DNA of 61,914 nt from a virus. The translations under genes and the position numbers were made by a program. Positions 51,501 through 59,221 of the stretch are shown here, piece by piece. Below the pieces are notes generated by a model. That model did not search any database, was not told where the DNA came from, and saw only the letters and a list, made by a program, of their open reading frames with translations. The stretch is taken from IMG/VR virus record IMGVR_UViG_3300046028_003292, positions 1 through 61,914 of that record. One strand, given 5' to 3'. Each line of letters opens with the position of its first letter. Position 1 is the stretch's first letter.

Positions 51501-52373
51501 ATGACCACTGGCGGTTCTAATTCTTGTTAATTGATCTTGTCCCTGTAAATCACCATCGTCCATAACAAAACTATGACCGCCGGTTCTACCAATCACATCT
51601 AATTTTGTTGGATTAGATGACTCGGTGGCTGCAGTTTTGATAGTACTGTTATTATATCCACCTTCATATATTGGCCCGCCGGGAGTACTGATGCCAAATA
51701 CTTTACTAGGTGTTTCTCGTTGAGCACTACTACTGATAACTCCACGCGCATTGTCTCTAATTAGACCCTGTTGAAATAATATTGCTGCTTGATAACTATG
51801 CACTGGTTTTGGATCAGTTACTATAGTACCACTATTCTTAATATTAGGATTAGTTGTGTTTACTTCTCCGGCCGGTAATCTATCCGCCCCACCATATGTT
51901 TTAGCTTCTCCGTCATTAGGGACAATTACTTTACTACTACCAAGTGCTGGTGTCATACTAAGTAAACCGGCCTGAGGAACACAACCCAAATAAAATCCGT
52001 TTTGAGTATCACCATCAACAAATATACAAAGAACTTGAGTGCCAATTTCTGGTGCACCTGACCAAAATCCAAAACTTTGAGGATTACCAACAAACTTTCC
52101 GTAACCTTCTGCTGACCCGCCTTCTGCTGGATTATTTCCTGGTCCCGATACTCCATAAAATGGACTCAAATAACTAACTGTAATCCAACTTTTATTGTCA
52201 TTAGGATCACTACCACCAAATTTTGCAATATATACTTGAACTCTTCCGCTATGTGATGGGTCAACGTTATTTTTAACTATTCCAATAACTGCCTCGGAAA
52301 TAAGTGTGGCGCCGCCACGATCACTTTGATAATTATTAGGGGACCCTGTTCGTTGTTGGGTATCTTGTGCCAT
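48600..52373 (-). CDS. 5: Baseplate hub / spike protein, gp5-like
   Basis: The 1257-residue product opens with an OB-fold pattern of T4 gp5 and VgrG (AVIGIVKNNVDPSHSGRVQV, then SWITVSYLSPFYG and GTQVLCIFVDGD). At about 320-420 it has a repeat-like beta-helix section (VNIRTQGDLNLHADRDLNLH and on), which is the spike shaft. No lysozyme domain is evident. The second half is low-complexity, with Gly, Val, Thr, Ser and Asn repeats (VTGVVGGVVNTATGLVTGVI) and a charged helix near the end (KLLQKINDIKSQISQTRAKI). T4 gp5 has 575 residues, so the tail of this protein is an addition. An open frame on the opposite strand across the low-complexity part is a shadow. Confidence 0.8.
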   Translation of the reverse strand: MAQDTQQRTGSPNNYQSDRGGATLISEAVIGIVKNNVDPSHSGRVQVYIAKFGGSDPNDNKSWITVSYLSPFYGVSGPGNNPAEGGSAEGYGKFVGNPQSFGFWSGAPEIGTQVLCIFVDGDTQNGFYLGCVPQAGLLSMTPALGSSKVIVPNDGEAKTYGGADRLPAGEVNTTNPNIKNSGTIVTDPKPVHSYQAAILFQQGLIRDNARGVISSSAQRETPSKVFGISTPGGPIYEGGYNNSTIKTAATESSNPTKLDVIGRTGGHSFVMDDGDLQGQDQLTRIRTASGHMIMMNDSSQSLFIIHANGQSWVELGKEGTVDMYASNSVNIRTQGDLNLHADRDLNLHANRNFTLYGKNLNMESDNDMNIRSGANFSQYASSNYTVKSGSDLALFGGGSTSLAGSGSTYVNGKKIYLNSGNGGTTPAEVPVIPKVNHPDTTYSTEKGWMYPSPNALLSVTSRAPTHMPWIASGKGVDVSVSSSTNSSTSTTTPAVAQVNNNTPSVPKSPTNAAITSTVPPQKGSIIPDLNGSAVTALTGQNAASNSTLPSGAPPAKAIKGTGTSAVVSPVTLMPLMFVLNETITENGQSVSPFEPSSNSKRANGVLDGPGGLTLEQACGPGMAIKPGSQELLQTRLAQGMPMDKAIQGLVTGNLGATDAYKLLTNVKVQTQIIAGSINNSATSLVNSGILTGTESAGQAGGLVLASSNFGVNAVTGIVNGTVGTVTGIAQGVTNVITGTIGTVTAIAGGISTASSKISDMMAGGKFAGQLSDSISNGVTGLANSVSGAISTSVDNLGKSLSGLVTGLESTLRGAFKTVEASFKNLTANTPNILGGKGNASSVTDLTTPGAKYESSQAALDLAQSKYDDARAAYRNNPDDINSIVLSSAESELSDARKKAASASLGIITGGVDSVISGVSNAVKSATSTISNIFTGPATTLNSGINSLPGGSGSIVNTVSEGNTNVVNNVKNSITSSASTVTGSTTASNSLSNPTGLVGNLVNNTTNVVTGVVGGVVNTATGLVTGVINTATNLVTGTVNAAVGLVNGVLALPGAIVKSITATANGILSSIQTAIASFGNMGGQIKSAIQAVETFSKTDMTSKIGVNMGDPRIPIPLTLTKSSSPEVRDQGTTANDSALDQQAKLLQKINDIKSQISQTRAKIRQENREDAGFLTKLSTLNKIESLERDLEKANKEYQALVSNQNQAPPADPPPVTATSEVTPNGWNVSSSKTSIFADGKGAVVNLTPEQFNARYGNK

Positions 52374-52374
52374 G

Positions 52375-54906
52375 TTATTCCTCTGCCTGTTGTCCAGGTG
52401 CCAATGTTTGTCTATTTCTTACTACTTTTCTACTAAAAGAAAATGCTGCTCCTCCCGCATTTGTACCAAACGCGTTTACTGATTCGTTACCAAAAACTTC
52501 TCTAGCAGTATCTTCAACTATTCCTCCAGTTTGTATTTGTTTATTTGCCACTGTTATCTTATCATCATCCGCGCCTGGTAATTCTTTTTCAAAATTTTGT
52601 ACTTGAGAAATGGTTTCTTGATTTGTTATGGCGGCGCCTAAGTCTGCATCTTCTTGATCCGCGGCTGTTAAATTACCTTCTCTAGCAGTTCCACTGCCGG
52701 CGCCCGTAGTATCAGTAGTTCTTTCTACTGTTTTTTTATCTTCATCTTGTAATAATTGACTGGCTTCTACGATTGACAAATCAAGAACTTGAGTAAAAGA
52801 CCCTTTACTAAAATTACTCTCAACTCTATTTACTTTGTACACTATACCTTTAATTCCAGAATCTGCAACTGCAGAGGTATCATAAAATTGAATTTTATCG
52901 CTAATATCCATGACGCCATTATTCTGATAATCAGTAGTAAGATTAAACATAATTTGTATAAACACTTGACCAGTAAAAGGATTAATACTATTATCTGCTC
53001 CATAATGCATTAATTTAATTGCTGATTCGGCAGATGTTTTTCCTATTGCTTGAGCAGTTTGATTACAACCAATGATACTCATTATATAATCAGGATCGCC
53101 TAATATTTTAATTTTTGCCTGTGCTCTGTCTCCAGGACTAAACAATGACGCACGAACACTTTCATTTATTTCACTACCTTGAAATAATTTACCACCAACA
53201 GGACTACTGGTAGATGGCTGAGATAGTAAAGGTACATTTGTGTTTTTAACATTAGTAGGAGATATTTCCGCATCATTTGTAGTTTTACCAGCAGTTATGG
53301 CATACAAATTATTATATGTCTGTTCATATTCTAATATTTCTGTATTTTCTCCAGTAAGATAATATCCATAATATTTAAATGGCCCTGGATATTTGACTCT
53401 TGACCCAACATAAGGACTTCTTGCATATGGTACATCATACGTACCAATTTGATATGTAATTTTATATGCCCATTTATTCGTTTTTGAATCCATTCCTTTG
53501 ACAGTAACAACTGGATTAATACTATACCATTGTAGTGGTCTAGTAGGTGGTGAAGTGACTGTTTTTGATTCGGGTGCACTAGTGTTTACTTTAGTAAGAG
53601 CTCCAGTTATAAAATCACTTTTAATAATAATATTATCGATTGCTTGTACAATTGGAGTTCCAGCCGCAATACTTAAACTTCTGGCCGTTGTATTTACGGT
53701 AACTGCTTTGAAACTAGCACTAATGTTTGATGCATCTGTTCTTGATACAGAACTCATCTTAGATGTTCTTGAATCAAAACTTTTATCATCAAGTAAATTT
53801 GATTTGGCAATTGGATTGTTTTTTCCAATAAATTCTATTGTATATTCATTAGGTATTTCAACTATTTTATTTTTATCTTTTTTATCTTTATTTACATTGT
53901 TGATAACTTGAAGTAATCCAACAGCCCCACCAGTACCACCTAATAAAACATCTTGTACTGTACTACCAGAAACGCTGGTTTGTTGTTCTACAATACCAGT
54001 AGATTTTGCAAAACCCGCCTGTTCTCCGGAGTTCAATGCTTCACATGAATATGTAGTTGCCTTATCGTCAAGTTTAAACTTAATATTACGAATGGTAATG
54101 GGAATATGTCTTTCTGCTGCAGCCGATGAATCAGAAAAATTAGTTTTATCGGTGGTTGATTGCATTAAACTGCCGGAAGAATCATATCCATAATATCTTA
54201 TTGATATAATATAATGTTGTGCTGCAGCTGTTGGTTTAGTGGTTGAAGATTTTGATATTTGACTTATTTTATTTAAATTATTTGACGCAATAGTTAAATC
54301 TTGTAAAAAAGTAAATCCATTTGGTTCAACAATTTTAAAGTATATTTCACTAGCAGTAGTTTGTCCTTGAGGGCCTCCTGGCATCGCGGCTGTAAATGTA
54401 AGATCATCAATAAAATAATCAAGTCCTTGTTGGTTTTTACCCAACGTTTTACTTAAAGTTATTGCTCTATCATCTACATTAGTATTTACACCCCCACTTT
54501 GAGCCACTACAAATACTTGATTAGTGCCTCCACGTTTTGCCAACAATGCACCAGATGCAGGTCCATTGGTGAACTCATTAGCAAATTCAGGTGTAACCAT
54601 ATACAATGTTAATGAATATGTATAACTACTATAATAACTTAATGGATTATCTTTTCTTTTGCCGGGAAAATTTTGATCAACTAAACTTTTTCCTGTTTTT
54701 TGTCCAGAATTAATAGGTGTAGAAATGTTTACTGTTGATGGACTTTTAGCACTAGCATTAGGAGTACCAGAATTTACATTATCATCCAAGTTAAGATTCT
54801 TTAATCTTTCAGCTTCAGCCAAATTGGCCGCGGCCGCAGACTTTCTAGCCCATTCTGCTTCACCCGGCAAATAAGCGTTAGACGTTTGATTTGGATCAAA
54901 TGCCAT
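52375..54906 (-). CDS. Baseplate hub-like structural protein
   Basis: The 843-residue product begins MAFDPNQTSNAYLPGEAEWA and has an Ala/Lys/Glu-rich head. YSSYTYSLTLYMVTPEFANE follows, then YYIS-type beta blocks (QHYIISIRYYGYDSSG) and a late KIKILGDPDYIMSIIGCNQT. The end (GIVYKVNRVESNFSKGSFTQ, then VLDLSIVEA) looks like tail-hub proteins of the gp27/D type. It lies between the gp53- and gp5-like genes, where T4-like phages keep hub genes. It starts 2 nt after the gp53-like gene ends. Confidence 0.6.
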   Translation of the reverse strand: MAFDPNQTSNAYLPGEAEWARKSAAAANLAEAERLKNLNLDDNVNSGTPNASAKSPSTVNISTPINSGQKTGKSLVDQNFPGKRKDNPLSYYSSYTYSLTLYMVTPEFANEFTNGPASGALLAKRGGTNQVFVVAQSGGVNTNVDDRAITLSKTLGKNQQGLDYFIDDLTFTAAMPGGPQGQTTASEIYFKIVEPNGFTFLQDLTIASNNLNKISQISKSSTTKPTAAAQHYIISIRYYGYDSSGSLMQSTTDKTNFSDSSAAAERHIPITIRNIKFKLDDKATTYSCEALNSGEQAGFAKSTGIVEQQTSVSGSTVQDVLLGGTGGAVGLLQVINNVNKDKKDKNKIVEIPNEYTIEFIGKNNPIAKSNLLDDKSFDSRTSKMSSVSRTDASNISASFKAVTVNTTARSLSIAAGTPIVQAIDNIIIKSDFITGALTKVNTSAPESKTVTSPPTRPLQWYSINPVVTVKGMDSKTNKWAYKITYQIGTYDVPYARSPYVGSRVKYPGPFKYYGYYLTGENTEILEYEQTYNNLYAITAGKTTNDAEISPTNVKNTNVPLLSQPSTSSPVGGKLFQGSEINESVRASLFSPGDRAQAKIKILGDPDYIMSIIGCNQTAQAIGKTSAESAIKLMHYGADNSINPFTGQVFIQIMFNLTTDYQNNGVMDISDKIQFYDTSAVADSGIKGIVYKVNRVESNFSKGSFTQVLDLSIVEASQLLQDEDKKTVERTTDTTGAGSGTAREGNLTAADQEDADLGAAITNQETISQVQNFEKELPGADDDKITVANKQIQTGGIVEDTAREVFGNESVNAFGTNAGGAAFSFSRKVVRNRQTLAPGQQAEE

Positions 54907-54907
54907 A

Positions 54908-55207
54908 TTATATTCCCAATGATGCTTTCAAAGCATCTAATGTTGGTATATAAATATTAACACCATTTACAAAATCAAACAATGGATCTTTTAATTTGTT
55001 TGGATTTCGTTGAGCAAATACCCACCATAATCTACTGTCATTATATAAGTCACTAGCTAACAAATCTGGTCTAAGATTATATGTTGCCGTTATTTCCCAA
55101 TACACATCAGTTGGATCACTAAAAATTGGTCTATTTGTCATAATATCTAAATAAACGTTATTGACAACGGGTGTCAAATAATAAGGACTGCTTGTTGGGT
55201 AACTCAT
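54908..55207 (-). CDS. 53: Baseplate wedge protein, gp53-like
   Basis: The 99-residue product begins MSYPTSSPYYLTPVVNNVYL and has DLYNDSRLWWVFAQRNPNKL followed by KDPLFDFVNG, the block typical of T4 gp53 and LysM-like wedge proteins. gp53 closes the wedge ring around the hub. T4 gp53 has 196 residues, so this is a short form. ATG 55207 lies in TAATG with GGAGG 9 nt upstream; a TTG two codons earlier is the less likely start. Confidence 0.75.
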   Translation of the reverse strand: MSYPTSSPYYLTPVVNNVYLDIMTNRPIFSDPTDVYWEITATYNLRPDLLASDLYNDSRLWWVFAQRNPNKLKDPLFDFVNGVNIYIPTLDALKASLGI

Positions 55208-57066
55208 TACCAAATACCTCCGCCTGTTTTTCCGAAATTTACACTTCCTCTCATCAATTCCCCACTAGCATATTTTTGCAAACTAAATGCATTGGACATG
55301 GCTTGTCTTGTTATTATTGGCAAACATGTCAACTGAATGGTAATTTTTGCAGGCACCCTAGTTACTTCATTAATATTCTTACTATTAATAAATGTTGGTG
55401 GTGGTGCTCTACCTCCAGGTACAATGTTGCTAGCCAATGTTCTTAGTCTATCCAATGGACTAAAGAAGGTTGCAATTTGAGGCATATATGGAGCCATGTT
55501 TTGTCCACCTATTGAGACACTATTATTAGTAGGATAAGCATTGACATAATCCACATCAGCCGGAAATGTATGTGTAAAACTTGTAACAACAACTGGATGC
55601 ATATCAAATTGATATTGCCCAAACCCACTTAAATACACTAATGGAGGAGGAGTACCTCTTGGAGGATTTTGATCTTGTCCATAAAACATTTTAGTTACAC
55701 TTTTAAAGAAATGTATAACCGCCAATACATAATTGGCTTCAGCACTATCTTGACATGTAAACTCTCCAGTAATACCGATAGACTCAATACTACTGTTTTT
55801 ATAGTTATATATTTTGTAATTAGTATGTACTAGATCAGAAGAACTATAACTTGCATTATAAGATACATTTATTTGTGGACTATACGGGAAAATAACTCCA
55901 TTAGTTGCCAGTAATGGTTTTAAAATTCCAGGAGTTGCGGCTTTGTATAGATAATTTGCACTAGGTGCCAAACTCATTCTAAAACGCCAATCTTTAGGTG
56001 ATCCTATACCAGATTGTTGATTTCTATTAGGTAATGTAGATGTTGCAGAGAGAAGACTATTATTTTCTGTACTATCAGTTGTTGGTATTAAAATTGAACT
56101 AGATGTATTACCATCAGTATCAGTAGTAATTGTTTCACCTGTATTGGGATCATAATACAAACTACTACCATCATCATATATGATAGTACCAGGACGAATG
56201 TTTGGGTCAGATCCAGGATTAATTGTTTCTGCATCATATGTTGTTCCAGATATCAGATCAACAGTCTTAATACCTTCTGTAGTAACATTAACTACTAGTT
56301 GATCTTGTGATGCTTGAGCATCAGCCGCTTGAAAATTGCCAATTTCTCCATCTGTCGTGACATCACGTTGATTTTCTTGTATTATATTTTCAGCATCTTT
56401 ACGTAATAAATTACGTACTTCGTCATTTGATACGGTCTTGATATCCTCTCGTGATGTAGTTACATTTGGATCAAACGCCCCTATATCAACTATTCCGGTA
56501 ACTTGGTTAGATGGAGAAGAGTTATTAGTTGTTGATTCTGAACGAATTTCTTGAGTTATAGGAGTAGGAATATTAGGGTCAAAATCCGCTAAATTCTGAA
56601 CAGGTTCAAGAACAGGCGGAGGATTTGGGGACGCCTGAGAGGCCGCAATCTTACCTGCCTCAGTGGCAGCTGCCTGATCTTGAGCAAGTGTTGGCGCTGG
56701 AGAAGTAGTTTGAGTTGCCGCGGTTCTATCAACAGAAGATTGATATGATGCGGCGTCCGCCAATAAATTATTGGCCTGAGCAGTCATTTCTGTAAGTGAT
56801 TGAGTTAGAGATGTTCGAACATCACTAGCAGCATTATATGCCGCTTTAGCAGACGCTATTTGTTCAGGAGTAGTACTTCTATTAGCTAATGTTTCTGCAT
56901 ACACTGCTGCTGCAGTTTCTGCCGTTTTATTTGCACGATCAAGTAATTCTGCGGTCTGAGTATACTTGGGACTGTTTATAATGGTATTTGCCGCATTAAT
57001 AGCCTCACCTTGATTGGTTTTTAAAGCAGCTATTTCGCTCGCAGTTTTTTGTGTAAGATTGCCCAT
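55207..57066 (-). CDS. Baseplate tail-tube cap protein, gp48-like
   Basis: The 619-residue product has an Ala-rich coiled-coil head (about 1-120), a disordered Thr/Asp-rich middle and a structured C-terminal domain from about 345. That domain has KDWRFRMSLAPSANYLYKAA, YKNSSIESIGITGEFTCQDS and HFFKSVTKMFYGQDQNPPRG. From memory, this matches cyanophage-type gp48 or gp54 tail-tube base proteins; I cannot tell which. GGAG lies 8 nt before the ATG, and a late-type core lies at 57110-57116. It is the first gene of the minus-strand structural block. Confidence 0.55.
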   Translation of the reverse strand: MGNLTQKTASEIAALKTNQGEAINAANTIINSPKYTQTAELLDRANKTAETAAAVYAETLANRSTTPEQIASAKAAYNAASDVRTSLTQSLTEMTAQANNLLADAASYQSSVDRTAATQTTSPAPTLAQDQAAATEAGKIAASQASPNPPPVLEPVQNLADFDPNIPTPITQEIRSESTTNNSSPSNQVTGIVDIGAFDPNVTTSREDIKTVSNDEVRNLLRKDAENIIQENQRDVTTDGEIGNFQAADAQASQDQLVVNVTTEGIKTVDLISGTTYDAETINPGSDPNIRPGTIIYDDGSSLYYDPNTGETITTDTDGNTSSSILIPTTDSTENNSLLSATSTLPNRNQQSGIGSPKDWRFRMSLAPSANYLYKAATPGILKPLLATNGVIFPYSPQINVSYNASYSSSDLVHTNYKIYNYKNSSIESIGITGEFTCQDSAEANYVLAVIHFFKSVTKMFYGQDQNPPRGTPPPLVYLSGFGQYQFDMHPVVVTSFTHTFPADVDYVNAYPTNNSVSIGGQNMAPYMPQIATFFSPLDRLRTLASNIVPGGRAPPPTFINSKNINEVTRVPAKITIQLTCLPIITRQAMSNAFSLQKYASGELMRGSVNFGKTGGGIW

Positions 57067-57109
57067 ATAGTTGTCTCCGGTATTACCCTAAATAGAATAC
57101 CTCTACTAC

Positions 57110-57116
57110 TATTTAG
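57110..57116 (-). promoter_or_regulatory. Late-promoter-like core (GCTAAATAGTAGTAG)
   Basis: CTAAATA on the minus strand lies 43 nt before the ATG of the gp48-like gene. TAAATAGTAG is shared with the core at 44473. It would start the late transcript of the baseplate block. Confidence 0.55.
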
Positions 57117-57159
57117 CGCAAAATAATAGTCGTATTTTTTCACCAATCTTCCAATTCAC

Positions 57160-57188
57160 TTGACTTACACAACCTTGTGTTGTATAAT
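57160..57188 (+). promoter_or_regulatory. Sigma70-type promoter (TTGACT-17-TATAAT) with operator-like repeat
   Basis: The -35 TTGACT is at 57160-57165 and the -10 TATAAT at 57183-57188, spacer 17. It drives the late sigma factor gene. The spacer holds a perfect inverted repeat ACACAA-CC-TTGTGT (57167-57180). GTTGTATAATTGCAAC (57179-57194) overlaps the -10 and resembles the GTTGT-n6-ACAAC sites near 4.2-4.9 kb. Confidence 0.85.
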
Positions 57189-57213
57189 TGCAACATATTA
57201 ACCTAAAGAGCAT

Positions 57214-58155
57214 ATGATCACAACAAAAATTCCAGCAAAAAAGAACTATCTAAACAATAAAGATATTTTAAAAGAAATACATGCAAGTAAAAATTCATAT
57301 TGTAAATTTGAAACTCTAGATGATCATCAATATGACTTTATTGTAGATTATGAAGATAATAATAATCTAGAACGTAGTTTGGAATATACCAGTAAACCAG
57401 AAACTATTCAAAAAGCTAAAGAAAATCGAGCGGCTAGATTGAGTCAAGTAGTTGGTCCAGATGGTGTAAAAATCAAAACAGAAAAAATTGACCCAGAAAC
57501 CATTAAAAATACAGATTTGGTTTTTAGAGTCATGACTTGGGATCATATACCAGTTGCTCCAAAACAACCAAGAAAGAATTCCAAACCAAAATCAGCAAAA
57601 GAAATCTTTGACTTTGAACCAACAGAAGATATTCTATTTGAAGATTTGGAAGACAAAGGATTAGCAAAAGAAATGGGTCTAGATAATATGGTTCACGTTC
57701 GTTTAAACTTCCCTCCATTTCAACATTTCAAAATTAATGATAAAAATTCACTAGTTTGTGTTGGTAAAAGTCATTGGGTTGGTGATTTGAAAACTGGAGA
57801 TTTTTCAAAAGATCATGGTCAAATTACAAATAAGTTGGCTAACATGTACTTGAAACTATGTGAAAAGTATTCATTAAGATTCAATTGGCGTGGTTATACT
57901 TACGTGGATGAGATGAGAGGTGCAGCCATTTTACAATTGACATACGTTGGTTTACGTTTCAATGAAGCTAAATCACAAAATCCATTTGCCTACTATACAG
58001 CCGCTATTACCAATAGTTTCTGTCGTGTTCTTAATACAGAAAAACGTGTTCAAAACATTAGAGATGATATTTTGGAATCTAATGGGTTAAATCCCAGTTT
58101 CACTCGTCAACATAGTTTAGATAGCGAAAGAGAAAAAAGACGTAATATTGGTTAA
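57214..58155 (+). CDS. 55: Late transcription sigma factor, gp55-like
   Basis: The 313-residue product has a sigma-70 family core at the end: KYSLRFNWRGYTYVDEMRGA, then NPFAYYTAAITNSFCRVLNT and EKRVQNIRDD. T4 gp55 has the matching region-2 pattern (NPFAYFT). gp55 binds host RNA polymerase core and reads TATAAATA late promoters, and such cores are found throughout this window. T4 gp55 has 185 residues; the extra here is an N-terminal, Lys-rich part (about 1-150). AAAGAG precedes the ATG. The gene has its own sigma70 promoter, as expected for an early or middle gene. Confidence 0.82.
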   Translation: MITTKIPAKKNYLNNKDILKEIHASKNSYCKFETLDDHQYDFIVDYEDNNNLERSLEYTSKPETIQKAKENRAARLSQVVGPDGVKIKTEKIDPETIKNTDLVFRVMTWDHIPVAPKQPRKNSKPKSAKEIFDFEPTEDILFEDLEDKGLAKEMGLDNMVHVRLNFPPFQHFKINDKNSLVCVGKSHWVGDLKTGDFSKDHGQITNKLANMYLKLCEKYSLRFNWRGYTYVDEMRGAAILQLTYVGLRFNEAKSQNPFAYYTAAITNSFCRVLNTEKRVQNIRDDILESNGLNPSFTRQHSLDSEREKRRNIG

Positions 58156-58169
58156 TCACTCCGAAAATA

Positions 58170-58198
58170 TTGATTAATCAATTTTCATACTGTATAAT
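58170..58198 (+). promoter_or_regulatory. Sigma70-type promoter (TTGATT-17-TATAAT), leaderless
   Basis: The -35 TTGATT is at 58170-58175 and the -10 TATAAT at 58193-58198, spacer 17. Only 6 nt separate the -10 from the ATG at 58205, so the message would have no leader. The perfect palindrome TTGATTAATCAA (58170-58181) covers the -35 box. Confidence 0.75.
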
Positions 58199-58204
58199 CA
58201 CTAG

Positions 58205-59221
58205 ATGACAAATTTATTCAAAAAAGCAGCAACATTCACTGATATTCATTGGGGTTTGAAAAACAATTCAATACAACATAATACGGATTGTACAAATTTC
58301 GTTGATTGGTTTATTGAAACTGCTAAAAAACAAAACTGTGAAACTTGTTTCTTTCTAGGAGATTGGCATCATAATCGTGCCGCTATTAATATTCAAACTC
58401 TACAGTTTAGTCTTAGAGGTCTTGAAAAGTTAAGTGCGGCATTTGATAAAATATACTTTATCGTGGGTAATCACGATATGTTTTATAGAGATAAAAGAGA
58501 TACTCATTCAGTAGAATGGGCAAAACATCTTCCAAATGTCATTATAATAGATGAATGGTTCACACAGGGAGATGTAACTATCATTCCGTGGATCGTTGGA
58601 GATGAATGGAAACGTCTTAAAAAGATGAAAGGGAAATATGTATTCTCTCATCTAGAACTTCCAAATTTCTTTATGAATGCCATGATTCAAATGCCAGATT
58701 ATAAAGAAATTCAAAGTGAACATTTAAATGGATATGAAGCCGTATTTAGTGGTCATTTTCACAAACGTCAAAAGAAAAATAACATTACCTATATTGGAAA
58801 TGCCTTCCCTCATAACTATGCCGATGCTGGTGATGATAAACGTGGCATGATGGTATTAGAATGGGACAAAGAACCCATGTATTTTGGTTGGCCTAATGCC
58901 CCTAAGTATCGTGTATATAATTTAAGTGATGTATTGGATGATCCAAGTGGCTTGTTATTGTCTGATAGTTATGTTAGAATCAATCTAGATATTGATATCT
59001 CGTTTGAAGAGGCAAGTTTCATTCGTGAAAAACTCATGCCAGAACATCATCTTAGAGAACTTACATTGATTCCTATCAAACGAGATTTCACAGACAATAA
59101 TCCAGATAATTCAGATACTCAATTTGAAAGCGTGGATACAATTATTCAAACACAAATTGAAAGTTTGGAACAAGGAACATTTGACAAGAAGTTATTGTTG
59201 GATATTTATAGGAACATATGA
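58205..59221 (+). CDS. 47: Recombination nuclease subunit, gp47-like (Mre11/SbcD family)
   Basis: The 338-residue protein has the five phosphoesterase motifs of Mre11/SbcD in order: TDIHWG (D13, H15), GDWHHNR (from G52), GNHD (88-91), SHLE and GHFHKRQ. With gp46 it forms the T4 nuclease complex that processes DNA ends for recombination-dependent replication. T4 gp47 has 339 residues. Its stop overlaps the gp46 start (ATGA), so the subunits are translationally coupled. Confidence 0.93.
   Translation: MTNLFKKAATFTDIHWGLKNNSIQHNTDCTNFVDWFIETAKKQNCETCFFLGDWHHNRAAINIQTLQFSLRGLEKLSAAFDKIYFIVGNHDMFYRDKRDTHSVEWAKHLPNVIIIDEWFTQGDVTIIPWIVGDEWKRLKKMKGKYVFSHLELPNFFMNAMIQMPDYKEIQSEHLNGYEAVFSGHFHKRQKKNNITYIGNAFPHNYADAGDDKRGMMVLEWDKEPMYFGWPNAPKYRVYNLSDVLDDPSGLLLSDSYVRINLDIDISFEEASFIREKLMPEHHLRELTLIPIKRDFTDNNPDNSDTQFESVDTIIQTQIESLEQGTFDKKLLLDIYRNI

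Noticed and set aside
53498-53911. Hydrophobic plus-strand frame opposite the hub-like gene
   Set aside because: There is no ribosome site or promoter, and the opposite strand has a complete structural gene.
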